Assembly: GCA_964497975.1 (NCBI GenBank)
Contig: CAZCFO010000005.1
Coordinates: 38,722 to 102,721 of the forward strand
DNA length: 64,000 bases
Reading direction: 5' to 3'
Source of the DNA: JABFSS01 sp964497975
Lineage (GTDB): Bacteria; Patescibacteriota; Gracilibacteria; Peribacterales; Peribacteraceae
How positions within the stretch are numbered: position 1 is the first letter of the stretch; every line of letters starts with the position of its first letter. This document shows, piece by piece, positions 52,142 to 59,758 of the stretch. The notes below the pieces were generated by a model. The model ran no database searches and had not been told where the DNA came from. It saw only the letters and a list, made by a program, of their open reading frames with translations. Both the position numbers and the translations under genes were made by a program.

Positions 52142-53233
52142 TCAGTGGCCTCCGCCATGACCATCGCCATGGCCGTCACCGTGGCCGTCGCCGTGTCCGG
52201 CGTCCGGGGCTGCAGCGTGACCGCCGCCCGCAGAGAGCGTACTCGGTTGCTGTCGGATGAAGCGGTTCCAGCCGCGGTAAATCAAATTCCCGCCGTAGGC
52301 GATGGCGGCGCCTCCGGCCAGCGCTCCGGCCGTCGGCAGGAGTCCGGCTGCGAGCCAGGGGAGCGTGACGACGCCTGCGCCGATGGCGCCCCACTTGGCG
52401 AGGTTCCGGCCTTCGTGAGCGACGCGCGCTCCCGTCGCCGTCGTGGCGCCGGAGATGTTGTTGCGGATGCCGCGGCCGACCCACTTCACGCCTTCCCACG
52501 CTCCCCAGATCGGGGAGGTGATGACCTTCAGGCCGAGCTTGAGGTTCGACGGCGCAATCGGCAGCCAGTGCGACCGAGGCGCGTTCGGGTTGAACCAGCG
52601 ATGAATGATGTTTGCGGCCTTTCCAATGACACCCAGGCCCAGCGCCGCAATACCGGTCGTGATTGCGGCTCCCGGGATAACTCCCAGGGTCGACGTGTAC
52701 GGCGTCAAAGTGCCAAGCCAGGACCAGACAGCGTTGTATGTCGTACTGGTCTGAACCCACAGCGGCGCAGAAATCGTGCCGCTCGCGATTGCCGCGGAGA
52801 GGGCGGGAATGCCTACGAGGCCCGTGTACATTGCCGCTTTCTTGGGACCACTCATGGCCCACGGCGTCTTGGACGGAGCCACCGGCGCCGGCAGGGGAGC
52901 CTGGTCCAGATCCGCTGCGCGGGCGTTGAGGGCCTCGTGAATTTTCGCCGCCTGCTCGTCGGTCATGGTCCGCACGCGGTGCGCCATGTCCTCCTCGTCG
53001 CCGTGCTTGTGCTCGGCACCGTGGTCGGCTCCGTGTTCGGCATGGCCGTGGCCGGCGTCTTTCGACTCGGCCGCTTTGTCTTTCTCCGGCTTGATGCCCA
53101 TGATCTCGCGGATCTTGTCTTTGTTCTTCTCCAGATACTTGAGCATGTCCGCCTCACTGATACCCTCGGCCTTCTCGGCCGTCTTGGGCTTCTCCGCCTC
53201 TGCCGCATCTTTTGTTTTTGCTGTTTCGGTCAT
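52142..53233 (-). CDS. Membrane protein with His-rich tails
   Basis: 363 residues. The N-terminal 120 are polar, with HGHAEHGADHGAEHKHGDEE near residue 62. Several Gly/Ala-rich membrane helices follow (for example AAMYTGLVGIPALSAAIASG, AITTGIAALGLGVIGKAANI, WGAIGAGVVTLPWLAAGLLP). The C-terminus is a His/Gly/Asp repeat (GHGDGHGDGHGDGHGGGH). Both His-rich ends are probably on the same side and could bind Zn, Ni or Cu ions; this is inferred. It is upstream of the 1692-residue protein gene and probably co-transcribed. No family recognised. Confidence 0.7.
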   Translation of the reverse strand: MTETAKTKDAAEAEKPKTAEKAEGISEADMLKYLEKNKDKIREIMGIKPEKDKAAESKDAGHGHAEHGADHGAEHKHGDEEDMAHRVRTMTDEQAAKIHEALNARAADLDQAPLPAPVAPSKTPWAMSGPKKAAMYTGLVGIPALSAAIASGTISAPLWVQTSTTYNAVWSWLGTLTPYTSTLGVIPGAAITTGIAALGLGVIGKAANIIHRWFNPNAPRSHWLPIAPSNLKLGLKVITSPIWGAWEGVKWVGRGIRNNISGATTATGARVAHEGRNLAKWGAIGAGVVTLPWLAAGLLPTAGALAGGAAIAYGGNLIYRGWNRFIRQQPSTLSAGGGHAAAPDAGHGDGHGDGHGDGHGGGH

Positions 53234-53259
53234 GAATTGTGTGTTCGAGAAATCCCATC

Positions 53260-53268
53260 ATTATAGCA
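53260..53268 (-). promoter_or_regulatory. Extended -10 promoter of the 52142-53233 gene
   Basis: TGCTATAAT on the minus strand followed by GATGGGATTTC, about 26 nt before the ATG. Confidence 0.7.
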
Positions 53269-53350
53269 AAAAAAGCGCATCCGGAGAAGGGTTGGGGATA
53301 CGCGTTTGCCATTCTGTCAAGTTGTCGTCGGCGCACTATGCGCGGGCGTG

Positions 53351-53900
53351 GGCACAGAGGCGACAAAGGGGACACAGGCTACAGACGTTCCACGGGGAAA
53401 TGGAACGTCGTATTTGCTCTTCGGCAAAACAAAATCCTCATATTTTTTTTGATACGTTTAAAGAGCCCCGCTGTCGCGAAGCAATTTTCCGGTGTGTGAT
53501 GCGTGTATGCACCGTAGACCTTACGAACAACTTATTGCTTGGCAGGAGGCCCACGCACTATGTCTTCAGATTTATCGCCTGACCTCGCGTTTCCCCTCAG
53601 ATGAGCGTTTTCGTCTTGTCAGTCAGATGTGCAGGGCTGCCGTGAGCGTTGGGGCAAATCTTGCTGAGGGATGTGGGAAAACTTCACCAAAAGAGCGTCG
53701 ACATTTTTATGAAATCTCCTCGTGCTCTCTGGAAGAACTGCATTTTGAATGCATTCTTTCCCGCGATCTTCACTATGTTTCTCCTGCCGATTTTTTAAGC
53801 GTCGATGATCGAATTTGCCGGACCAGCTATCTGATCAATCAGTTGCGGCTTTCTCTCCGGTGACTTCTGTCACCTCTGTCCCGTCTGTCCCTTTTGTGCC
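53351..53900. mobile_element. Candidate element: four-helix-bundle gene between inverted 9-nt-word arms
   Basis: The left arm (53351-53385, ggcacagag/gcgacaaag/gggacacag words) and right arm (53866-53900, cacctctgt/cccgtctgt/cccttttgt words) are inverted copies matching at 27 of 35 positions. They enclose the gene at 53507-53863. The same words form the non-coding hairpins at 13189-13275 and 60571-60673. It may be a gene-carrying version of those hairpins. Confidence 0.5.
53507..53863 (+). CDS. Four-helix-bundle protein (S23/Avd-like)
   Basis: 118 residues from ATG 53507. YEQLIAWQEAHALCLQIYRL, FRLVSQMCRAAVSVGANLAEG and the last helix ending LINQLRLSLR give the family pattern; AAVSVGANLAEG is its signature. 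Relatives are encoded in 23S rRNA intervening sequences and act as accessory proteins (Avd) of diversity-generating retroelements. They bind nucleic acid through a basic face. No reverse transcriptase is in the window. The gene lies inside inverted arms made of the 9-nt words used by the hairpin elements. Confidence 0.85.
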   Translation: MHRRPYEQLIAWQEAHALCLQIYRLTSRFPSDERFRLVSQMCRAAVSVGANLAEGCGKTSPKERRHFYEISSCSLEELHFECILSRDLHYVSPADFLSVDDRICRTSYLINQLRLSLR

Positions 53901-53953
53901 CTCTGCTCTCCCGCCTGCTTCCGTCTTGGGCAAGAATCGTGTATACTTCCCCG

Positions 53954-54310
53954 ATGGCCTCGAACCCAACATCCACATTCACGCCCCCGCCGAACCCTTC
54001 GCAGCCGGGAACGTCGCAGTGGCTCTATGACGAAATCATGCGGCACATCGAGCCCGATCTCGTCACCACCATGCTCCCCAGGCACATCGATATGTACGCG
54101 AAGGAAAGCCAAAAAGAGCGTGTCGCCCGGATGAAGGCGTACGACGAGGCCTTCGCGGTGTTCGACAAGGTCGCCGCGGAGTTCGAGCAGGAATTCCATC
54201 ACGATGTGCAGCGCCTCAAGACCGACGCGCGCGAGAAGGCGATGACCGAAGAGAAGAAGAAAGAGAAAAATGTCCTCGAGAAAATCGAGGACGAAATGGG
54301 GGACGCATGA
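53954..54310 (+). CDS. Unknown small helical protein
   Basis: 118 residues. A Pro/Ser-rich start (ASNPTSTFTPPPNPSQPG) is followed by a long charged helix (RHIDMYAKESQKERVARMKA, EQEFHHDVQRLKTDAREKAM) ending in KKEKNVLEKIEDEMGDA. A -10-like TATACT (53942-53947) directly precedes the ATG. There are 40 nt, made of actcaca-type words, between it and the next gene. No family recognised; it is probably a cytosolic partner of the next gene's product. Confidence 0.6.
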   Translation: MASNPTSTFTPPPNPSQPGTSQWLYDEIMRHIEPDLVTTMLPRHIDMYAKESQKERVARMKAYDEAFAVFDKVAAEFEQEFHHDVQRLKTDAREKAMTEEKKKEKNVLEKIEDEMGDA

Positions 54311-54311
54311 T

Positions 54312-54350
54312 TCGTCACTCACAACTTTCAACTCACAACACACAACACAC
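54312..54350. repeat. Period-7 words (actcaca) upstream of 54351
   Basis: actcaca/actttca/actcaca/acacaca words fill the spacer. Only one arm is present. Confidence 0.55.
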
Positions 54351-56183
54351 ATGTTCACCTTCCTCCATTCACGGCCGTTCCGCATCACGTGCGAAGCGCG
54401 GCTGATCCGCAACTTCGGCGGCATGGAAGGCGCGCATCTGCGCGCGCAGAACGAGTTTCTTGCGCGGCAGAACTACATGCTGATGAACATGGCGCTGTAT
54501 GCGCCCAATCCGACCATCCAGTCCCTGGAGGGCCAGGTCGGCCAGCAGGCGCAGACGCGTTGGCAGCGCATGACCGGCGGCGGCCGTTTTCCGCTGCAGA
54601 ATCCGCTGATCGGCCCCCTCAATTCGTATCCGGAATCGTTTGCGAAGCGCTCCGCGAACCTGGGAAACCGCGCGCAGTTCTACCAGCAGCAGATGGGCTA
54701 CATGCCCTATCAGCCCATGATGATGGCATCGCCGCACATGATCGGCCCCATGCCGATGATGGGCCCCACCATGAACTACGGACCGGCCCCGATGGGCCAG
54801 CAGACGTATACCAACACCGCGCCGCATCTCACGGGTTTCGGCCGTCCGCACCCCGAAGGACCGGCTCCCACCGTCCGCCGCGGCCGCCGTCCTGCCCGTG
54901 TCCCGAACCCGGATTACGTACCGCTTCCCCCCGTCGAGGGCCCACAGCCGGAAGTCCTGAATAACGGCGTTGTCGCATTCCGCGAAGAAGTGCCCACCTC
55001 GCCGGAACGCCGCCGCTTGGGGGACATCATCAATTCACTTCGCGCGGTGGCCGCCCGTCAGCCGGAAAATTCCGCCTCGCGCTACGAGATGGAGGGAATG
55101 GTGATTCAGCTCGAATTGGTGATTTCGCTCAAGGACAACGTCGAAACTGTCGCCCAGCGCAATGGTCTCCCGGGAGCGCGCTCCGTCGCGCGGGATCTTA
55201 CGGAGCAGATGCGCGAGTTCATGCGGATCCTGCCCGCGAGCTCGCGGAAAGAGGTGGTGGATATCGTCACGAGTGCAGGGACCTTTATCGTCGACCCGAT
55301 TCCGGCGTCCCCGTACGAGATGACCATCGATGCGACGGATCCCATGAACATCATCTTCGATGTCCGCTACCAGTCGTCGATCAACCGTGGCGGGACGGCA
55401 GGCGGAGTCTCCGGCCGCCGCGGCTCCACCGGATCGCGGACGGGCGGGGGAGGGGAGACGAACCGGACGGGTACGAATACGGAGCCGCAGGGTAAAACGA
55501 AAACCGAAACCGCGAACAAGAGTGATGGAAGTGCCATCAAGAAGCGTCAGGAAGAACTCAAAGCTCTCACGGGTCGACTGAGTGAATCGGAAAAGACGGA
55601 AGGCTCGCGGAAGAGAAGCGCTGATGAACTGGATAAGCGCATCGGTGAACTGGAGACCGAAGCCAAAAACTCGGAAACCTTGTTCAAGGGTCTCGAGAAA
55701 CAGCAGCAGGAGGCCGAAGCACAAGTTACCAAGCTGGAGACACAGCGACAGGAACTGGAAAAGAGTCTCGAGGACATTCCCGCAAAACAGAAGCTGCAGG
55801 AAGAGAAAATGAACAGGGACCTTCAGGAACTCGAAAAGAGTCTCAGCGAACCGGGTGCGGATCTCAAAACGATTGCGCAGGCCATAAAAAACATGCAGCA
55901 GGCGATCAAATCGTCACAGGACGATATGCGCACCCGCCTGGATACCGCGCGTAAAGAACTGACTGCTACCCAGCTGCGCGTAAAGGAAACTCGTGCATCC
56001 ATCACTGCCGTGCAGTTGCAGGTGAAGCAGGCCCAGACAGCCGTGAAGGCGGTGCAATCACGCCTTTCGCAGATGCGCTTGGAACGTGATCGTGCGCGCG
56101 AGGAACTCACCAAGGCGAGTGACGATCTCAACAAGCTTCGCAAGCAGCAGCAGGAACTGAAGAAGAAGATAGAGTCTGCATAA
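54351..56183 (+). CDS. Unknown protein with long C-terminal coiled coil
   Basis: 610 residues. The N-terminal 130 are Gln/Met/Pro-rich (QNEFLARQNYMLMNMALYAP, then YMPYQPMMMASPHMIGPMPM). A middle domain of about 150 residues has mixed structure (GARSVARDLTEQMREFMRI, VVDIVTSAGTFIVDP). A Gly/Thr-rich linker leads to a coiled coil of about 220 residues (KKRQEELKALTGRLSESEKT and similar). The N-terminal block and GGxFPLQ motif are shared with the protein encoded at 57688. No signal peptide. Family not recognised. Confidence 0.65.
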   Translation: MFTFLHSRPFRITCEARLIRNFGGMEGAHLRAQNEFLARQNYMLMNMALYAPNPTIQSLEGQVGQQAQTRWQRMTGGGRFPLQNPLIGPLNSYPESFAKRSANLGNRAQFYQQQMGYMPYQPMMMASPHMIGPMPMMGPTMNYGPAPMGQQTYTNTAPHLTGFGRPHPEGPAPTVRRGRRPARVPNPDYVPLPPVEGPQPEVLNNGVVAFREEVPTSPERRRLGDIINSLRAVAARQPENSASRYEMEGMVIQLELVISLKDNVETVAQRNGLPGARSVARDLTEQMREFMRILPASSRKEVVDIVTSAGTFIVDPIPASPYEMTIDATDPMNIIFDVRYQSSINRGGTAGGVSGRRGSTGSRTGGGGETNRTGTNTEPQGKTKTETANKSDGSAIKKRQEELKALTGRLSESEKTEGSRKRSADELDKRIGELETEAKNSETLFKGLEKQQQEAEAQVTKLETQRQELEKSLEDIPAKQKLQEEKMNRDLQELEKSLSEPGADLKTIAQAIKNMQQAIKSSQDDMRTRLDTARKELTATQLRVKETRASITAVQLQVKQAQTAVKAVQSRLSQMRLERDRAREELTKASDDLNKLRKQQQELKKKIESA

Positions 56184-56196
56184 AAACAGTTATCGA

Positions 56197-56226
56197 CAAA
56201 ACCCGCCGTGCTTGCGCACGACGGGT
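56197..56226. terminator. Bidirectional terminator
   Basis: aaacccgccgtgc-ttgc-gcacgacgggttt, between converging genes. Confidence 0.75.
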
Positions 56227-56253
56227 TTCGCTGTGAGGTCCATCCCACAAAAG

Positions 56254-56979
56254 TTAGCACCAGTACCAGTACCTATAGTACCCGCCGTAGTAGTACGGCC
56301 GGTAATACCAGTAGTATCCATACCAATTACAATAGTACGTGTTGTTGCACGTGCTGTAGTAATAGGTGGGACACGAGCAATTGCAGTTGTATGTGGCATT
56401 GTTGTTGTTCGGAACATTGTTGATGATCGTAATTCCCGAACCTGAACCGCCGGAACTGGAACTGCTGCTACTGGAACTGGACGAGGTTGGCCTCTTCGCC
56501 AACTCCTTTTCGAACGCGGCCATCTTGGCCTGGAAGTCGCGCTGCATGGCATCCAATGCCGTCTGCAGCTTGGCCAATTCACCTTTCAGTTCCTTCACAT
56601 CGGCGCGAAGGGCAGCGACTTCTTCCTTGAGTTTCTTGACGTCGATGCGGATTTCTCCGATCTCCGTCTTGATGACAAGGATGTCAGCCTTGATGGAAGC
56701 GACGTCAGTCTTGATGGAAGTGACATCCTTGCGGATTTCACCAACTTCGTTCTTGAGGTCGCTAACATCCTTGCGCAGGTCGGCGATCGCCGCGCGGTTT
56801 TCCGTTTGGTTGTCCTGGACGACCTGTTTGAGGTCGCTCAGCGCCTTGAGGATGAGCTTGATGTCATCCTCGTTGGCGTCGCGGGGCTTCTTGGCCTTCT
56901 GGGCAATCGCGGTCTGCGGGGTAGCGATCAGGATGATCGCCAGAGCGAGCACGGACACGAGCGCGCAGGTCTTACGCAT
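56254..56979 (-). CDS. Secreted coiled-coil protein with Tyr/Trp-rich tail
   Basis: 241 residues. Signal peptide (VSVLALAIILIATPQTAIA), then about 120 residues of heptad coiled coil with repeats such as EIRKDVTSIKTDVASIK. A linker of 11 consecutive Ser and Gly follows, then an Asn/Cys segment (NNVPNNNNATYNCNCSCP). The tail of about 40 residues is dominated by Tyr, Trp and Cys (WYGYYWYYRPYYYGGYYRYW). The architecture, a rigid rod carrying a sticky aromatic tip, suggests an adhesive or a structural surface fibre; this is inferred. Family not recognised. A small hairpin (ccccggcttaacaccgggg on the minus strand) lies in its leader. Confidence 0.75.
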   Translation of the reverse strand: MRKTCALVSVLALAIILIATPQTAIAQKAKKPRDANEDDIKLILKALSDLKQVVQDNQTENRAAIADLRKDVSDLKNEVGEIRKDVTSIKTDVASIKADILVIKTEIGEIRIDVKKLKEEVAALRADVKELKGELAKLQTALDAMQRDFQAKMAAFEKELAKRPTSSSSSSSSSSSGGSGSGITIINNVPNNNNATYNCNCSCPTYYYSTCNNTYYCNWYGYYWYYRPYYYGGYYRYWYWC

Positions 56980-57117
56980 GGTACGACCCCGGTGTTAAGC
57001 CGGGGCTCCAAAGGGTTGAATGGGCGAATCGTTAAAACTAATTTTTTTGTGGGCATCCCCCACAGCGGATCCACCCTCTCGCTTGCGCAAAAAGATGGAA
57101 AAATATGGGGGATCCTT

Positions 57118-57535
57118 CCCTCGTACGTTCGCGGTTCTGCCGCGAACAACTCGGGACGATGATGCCAAAGGACGGGTAATTGACATTTTACAGGAATAGT
57201 TTAATAGTAGCAAGAACGGAAATGCTGTTTTTTTGGCTCAATTAAGGGCTAAATTGCATAATCCAGACGAACTACCCGTTCCTCGTACATTGGTTTGTGC
57301 TTCCAAGCGAACTACCCGTTCCTCGTACGTTCGCTGCTCCGCAGCGAACTACTCGGAATGACAGGAGCGTTAAAAGAAAACACCTCGATACGCTCGCGTC
57401 TGCGACGCGAGCTACTCGGTGCAACATCATCGTCGAGTAGATGGCTGCGGAGCGGCCATCGTATCGAGACGCTGTATCTACAAGAACGCTTGTCATTCCG
57501 AGTAGCTCAGCGCTCCGCGCTGAGCGTACGAGGAA
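57118..57535. repeat. Cluster of five ctcggaatgaca-type stem-loop elements
   Basis: Elements lie at 57118-57160, 57320-57363, 57382-57424, 57430-57470 and 57491-57535, the last two inverted relative to the others. Each has the form cctcgtacg/gatacg - variable GC stem - ctactcggaatgaca. Stem sequences differ but keep pairing (for example gttcgctgc/gcagcgaac, gctcgcgtc/gacgcgagc). Nothing coding is seen in 56980-57687. A single arm of 9-nt words (about 57583-57645, ttttatgcc/ctgtttgcc) follows. Confidence 0.8.
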
Positions 57536-57649
57536 CTCGAACAAGTTTTTTGATCAATCGTCTGCGAACTGCACTTCGATAACACCATTTTTGAGGCTCT
57601 TTTGTGCCTTTTATGCCCTGTTTGCCCTCTATGCCCTATACGGTAAATC

Positions 57650-57658
57650 TGCTATAAT
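57650..57658 (+). promoter_or_regulatory. Extended -10 promoter of 57688
   Basis: TGCTATAAT followed by CTCTAGATTTC. AGATTTC after the -10 is shared with several other promoters here. Confidence 0.65.
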
Positions 57659-57687
57659 CTCTAGATTTCCCCGAATCACAAAAACTC

Positions 57688-58374
57688 ATGTTCTCGCGCT
57701 TCTCCCGCCGGCGGATTCCGCTCTCCCGCGAGAGCCGGGAACTCGGGTATGTGCAGTACTTCAGCCCGCCGGATCCCAACATGCAGAACTTCTACCTGCG
57801 GCAGCAGAACGAGGCGATGCGTAAGTTGAACGGACAACTGACGAACTATGTCTTCAACAATCCCAACGCGACGCCGGACATGATGCAGTACCAGTTGAAC
57901 CAGCAGGTGCTGCAGCATCAGCAGAACGTGCAGCCGTACGTCAACGCGCCCGCGGGCCGCACGCCCATCGGCACCCGCGCGCGGCAGATCGCCGCCGAGC
58001 GGAAGAAGCAGGCCCAGCAGCAACAGCAGAACGGGGGCGGGGAATTCCCTCTGCAGGCCGCGCCGCATCTGCAGGGACTCGGGCCCAACCCGAATGCCGG
58101 AGGCGCCCGTCCCGTCGTCGAGGTTCCCCAGCCCCCGGTCGTTCCGCTCCCGGAACATGATCGTCCGATGAGCGTCGGCGACGTCGGCAGCATGCTCGCC
58201 CGGGCACTCGGGCAGGCGCTCTTCGCGCGGCGGCGCACCGAAGAGGGGACGGAGCAGGTGAGACGGACCCTTCCGGCACCCGCGTCCGCGGATAGAGACC
58301 GGAAAACATCCACGGCAGAGGCCGCCAAAAAGAAAATCGCGGAAGAGCGGAGAAAAAAGGGACAACAGGCGTAA
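57688..58374 (+). CDS. Unknown Gln/Pro-rich protein, N-terminal paralogue of 54351
   Basis: 228 residues. The basic start MFSRFSRRRIPLSRESREL is followed by a Gln/Asn-rich helical block (NFYLRQQNEAMRKLNGQLTN). That block aligns with HLRAQNEFLARQNYMLMNMA of the 54351 protein. A poly-Gln run, GGGEFPLQ (also shared), a Pro/Val linker and a basic helical tail (AEAAKKKIAEERRKKGQQA) follow. It lacks the long coiled coil of its paralogue. No signal peptide; family not recognised. Confidence 0.65.
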   Translation: MFSRFSRRRIPLSRESRELGYVQYFSPPDPNMQNFYLRQQNEAMRKLNGQLTNYVFNNPNATPDMMQYQLNQQVLQHQQNVQPYVNAPAGRTPIGTRARQIAAERKKQAQQQQQNGGGEFPLQAAPHLQGLGPNPNAGGARPVVEVPQPPVVPLPEHDRPMSVGDVGSMLARALGQALFARRRTEEGTEQVRRTLPAPASADRDRKTSTAEAAKKKIAEERRKKGQQA

Positions 58375-58436
58375 TTTGCCGCCGCACATCCATTCCGAAG
58401 CCTATGAGGGGAAAAGCTGTCCCATGGGGGATATTT

Positions 58437-58445
58437 TGCTAGTCT
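58437..58445 (+). promoter_or_regulatory. Extended -10 upstream of carA stub
   Basis: TGCTAGTCT, 9 nt before the ATG of the carA stub. It would make the stub leaderless and place the real carA start about 90 nt into the transcript. Confidence 0.5.
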
Positions 58446-58454
58446 CTCCGAGAC

Positions 58455-58550
58455 ATGGCGCATCTCATTCTCAGTGACCCCTCGGCTCGTCCGCTCCTGC
58501 GGACTCGCTCGGGACAGGCTCATCTTCACTCTCATAGATGGCACAATTGA
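58455..58550 (+). pseudogene. Stub of carA 5' end followed by a palindromic element (upstream ORF)
   Basis: This 31-codon frame begins MAHLILSDPS. The intact carA at 58538 begins MAQLILSDGT. Of ten codons, three are identical, four are synonymously different and three change the residue. The stub then enters a stem-loop element (58479-58517) and stops at TGA 58548-58550, overlapping the carA start by 13 nt. This repeats the arrangement seen at nusB. Confidence 0.65.
58479..58517. repeat. Stem-loop element between the carA stub and carA
   Basis: cccctcggctc, the stem gtccgc-tcct-gcggac, then tcgctcgggaca. A relative of the ctcggaatgaca family, with the final part diverged. Confidence 0.65.
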
Positions 58551-59758
58551 TTCTCAGCGATGGCACGACGTTCGAAGGAACCCCCTTCGGCGCTCCGGTC
58601 GATACCGACGGCGAGGTTGTTTTCAACACCGGCATGGCCGGCTATCCCGAAAGCATGACGGATCCCAGTTACCGCGGGCAGATCCTCGTCTTCACGTATC
58701 CGCTCATCGGCAATTACGGCGTCCCGTCCGAGGAGTTGAACGAGTGGGGGTTTTCCAGGTATCTCGAAAGCGAGAACATCCACGTGCGCGGGATCGTCTG
58801 CGCGCAGCTGAGCGACATGTACAGCCACCACGCCGCCAAGATGTCGCTCGACGAGTGGATGAAGAAGCACAAGATTCCCGGCATCACGGGGGTGGATACG
58901 CGGGCCCTGACAAAGAAGCTTCGGGAACATGGGGTGATGCTGGGGAGGATGAGCTGTGAGCTATCAGCTGTGAGCGATGAGAAAACCGACGAACTCACCG
59001 CTCACCGCTCACCGCTCACCGCTTCGCCGATAGAGGATCCCAACAAGCTCAACCTGGTTGCGGAAGTGAGTTGCAAAGAGCCGGTCACGTACGACCCCAG
59101 CCCGGCATCCGGCAACCTTCCCGAGACGCTCACAGTCATTGCCTACGACTGCGGCATGAAGCGCAATATCATCCGCAGCTTCCTCAAGAGGGGAGTGCGC
59201 GTCGTGCGCGTTCCGTGGGACTTCGATCTCGATTCGTACACGGGCGAGTACGACGGCGTCTTCTGCAGCAACGGTCCCGGCGATCCCAAGACGTGCGTCC
59301 CCACGATCAACTCGCTCAAGAAGGCCATCCAGAAGAACAAGCTGACTTTCGGCATCTGCCTGGGCAACCAGCTGATGGCGCTGGCGGTGGGGGGCGATAC
59401 CTTCAAGCTGAAATACGGACATCGCGGTTGTAATCAGCCGTGTGTGGAAGTGGAAAGTGGAAAAGGGAAAGTGGAAAGTGAACGTGAAACTTTCAACTCT
59501 CCACTTTCAACTTTTCCCTCCAATCGTTGCATCATCACCTCCCAGAATCACGGCTTCGCCGTAGACGAGAAAACTCTCCCCTCCGGCTGGAAGACCTGGT
59601 GGACGAATGCGAATGACGGGACCGTGGAAGGCATCCGCCACGAGAGCGGCCGGTTCTTCGCGGTGCAGTTCCATCCCGAAGCAACGCCTGGGCCTGAGGA
59701 TGCAAATTATTTGTTCGATGTTTTTGTTGATCTGATGAGGAAAGAACGCGCTTTGTAA
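58538..59758 (+). CDS. carA: Carbamoyl-phosphate synthase small subunit, with two element-encoded insertions
   Basis: Glutamine amidotransferase subunit that supplies ammonia for carbamoyl phosphate (pyrimidine/arginine synthesis). 406 residues. The N-terminal domain has MAQLILSDGTTFEG, VFNTGMAGYPESMTDPSY and PGITGVDTRALTK. The class I amidotransferase domain has SNGPGDP, FGICLGNQL (catalytic Cys near residue 273), TSQNHGFAVD and FHPEATPGPED (His, Glu). Two hairpin elements are translated in frame, at about residues 138-164 (after the N-terminal domain) and 302-327 (in the amidotransferase domain). carB is not adjacent. Confidence 0.95.
   Translation: MAQLILSDGTTFEGTPFGAPVDTDGEVVFNTGMAGYPESMTDPSYRGQILVFTYPLIGNYGVPSEELNEWGFSRYLESENIHVRGIVCAQLSDMYSHHAAKMSLDEWMKKHKIPGITGVDTRALTKKLREHGVMLGRMSCELSAVSDEKTDELTAHRSPLTASPIEDPNKLNLVAEVSCKEPVTYDPSPASGNLPETLTVIAYDCGMKRNIIRSFLKRGVRVVRVPWDFDLDSYTGEYDGVFCSNGPGDPKTCVPTINSLKKAIQKNKLTFGICLGNQLMALAVGGDTFKLKYGHRGCNQPCVEVESGKGKVESERETFNSPLSTFPSNRCIITSQNHGFAVDEKTLPSGWKTWWTNANDGTVEGIRHESGRFFAVQFHPEATPGPEDANYLFDVFVDLMRKERAL
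58949..59023. repeat. Period-7 element in frame in carA (insertion 1)
   Basis: agctgtg/agctatc words, then the complementary words gctcacc repeated four times. It encodes CELSAVSDEKTDELTAHRS at the domain junction. Confidence 0.85.
59441..59520. repeat. Period-7 element in frame in carA (insertion 2)
   Basis: gtggaaa words, then complementary tttcaac/tccactt words. It encodes VEVESGKGKVESERETFN in place of a short loop before the TSQNHGF strand. Confidence 0.85.

Noticed and set aside
53507..53863. Diversity-generating retroelement
   Set aside because: An Avd-like four-helix bundle is present, but no reverse transcriptase, template repeat or variable repeat was found in the window.
56980..57687. 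Non-coding RNA gene in the gene-free stretch
   Set aside because: The strong stems belong to the repeated stem-loop family seen elsewhere and have no shared promoter-terminator unit, so a repeat cluster is the simpler reading.
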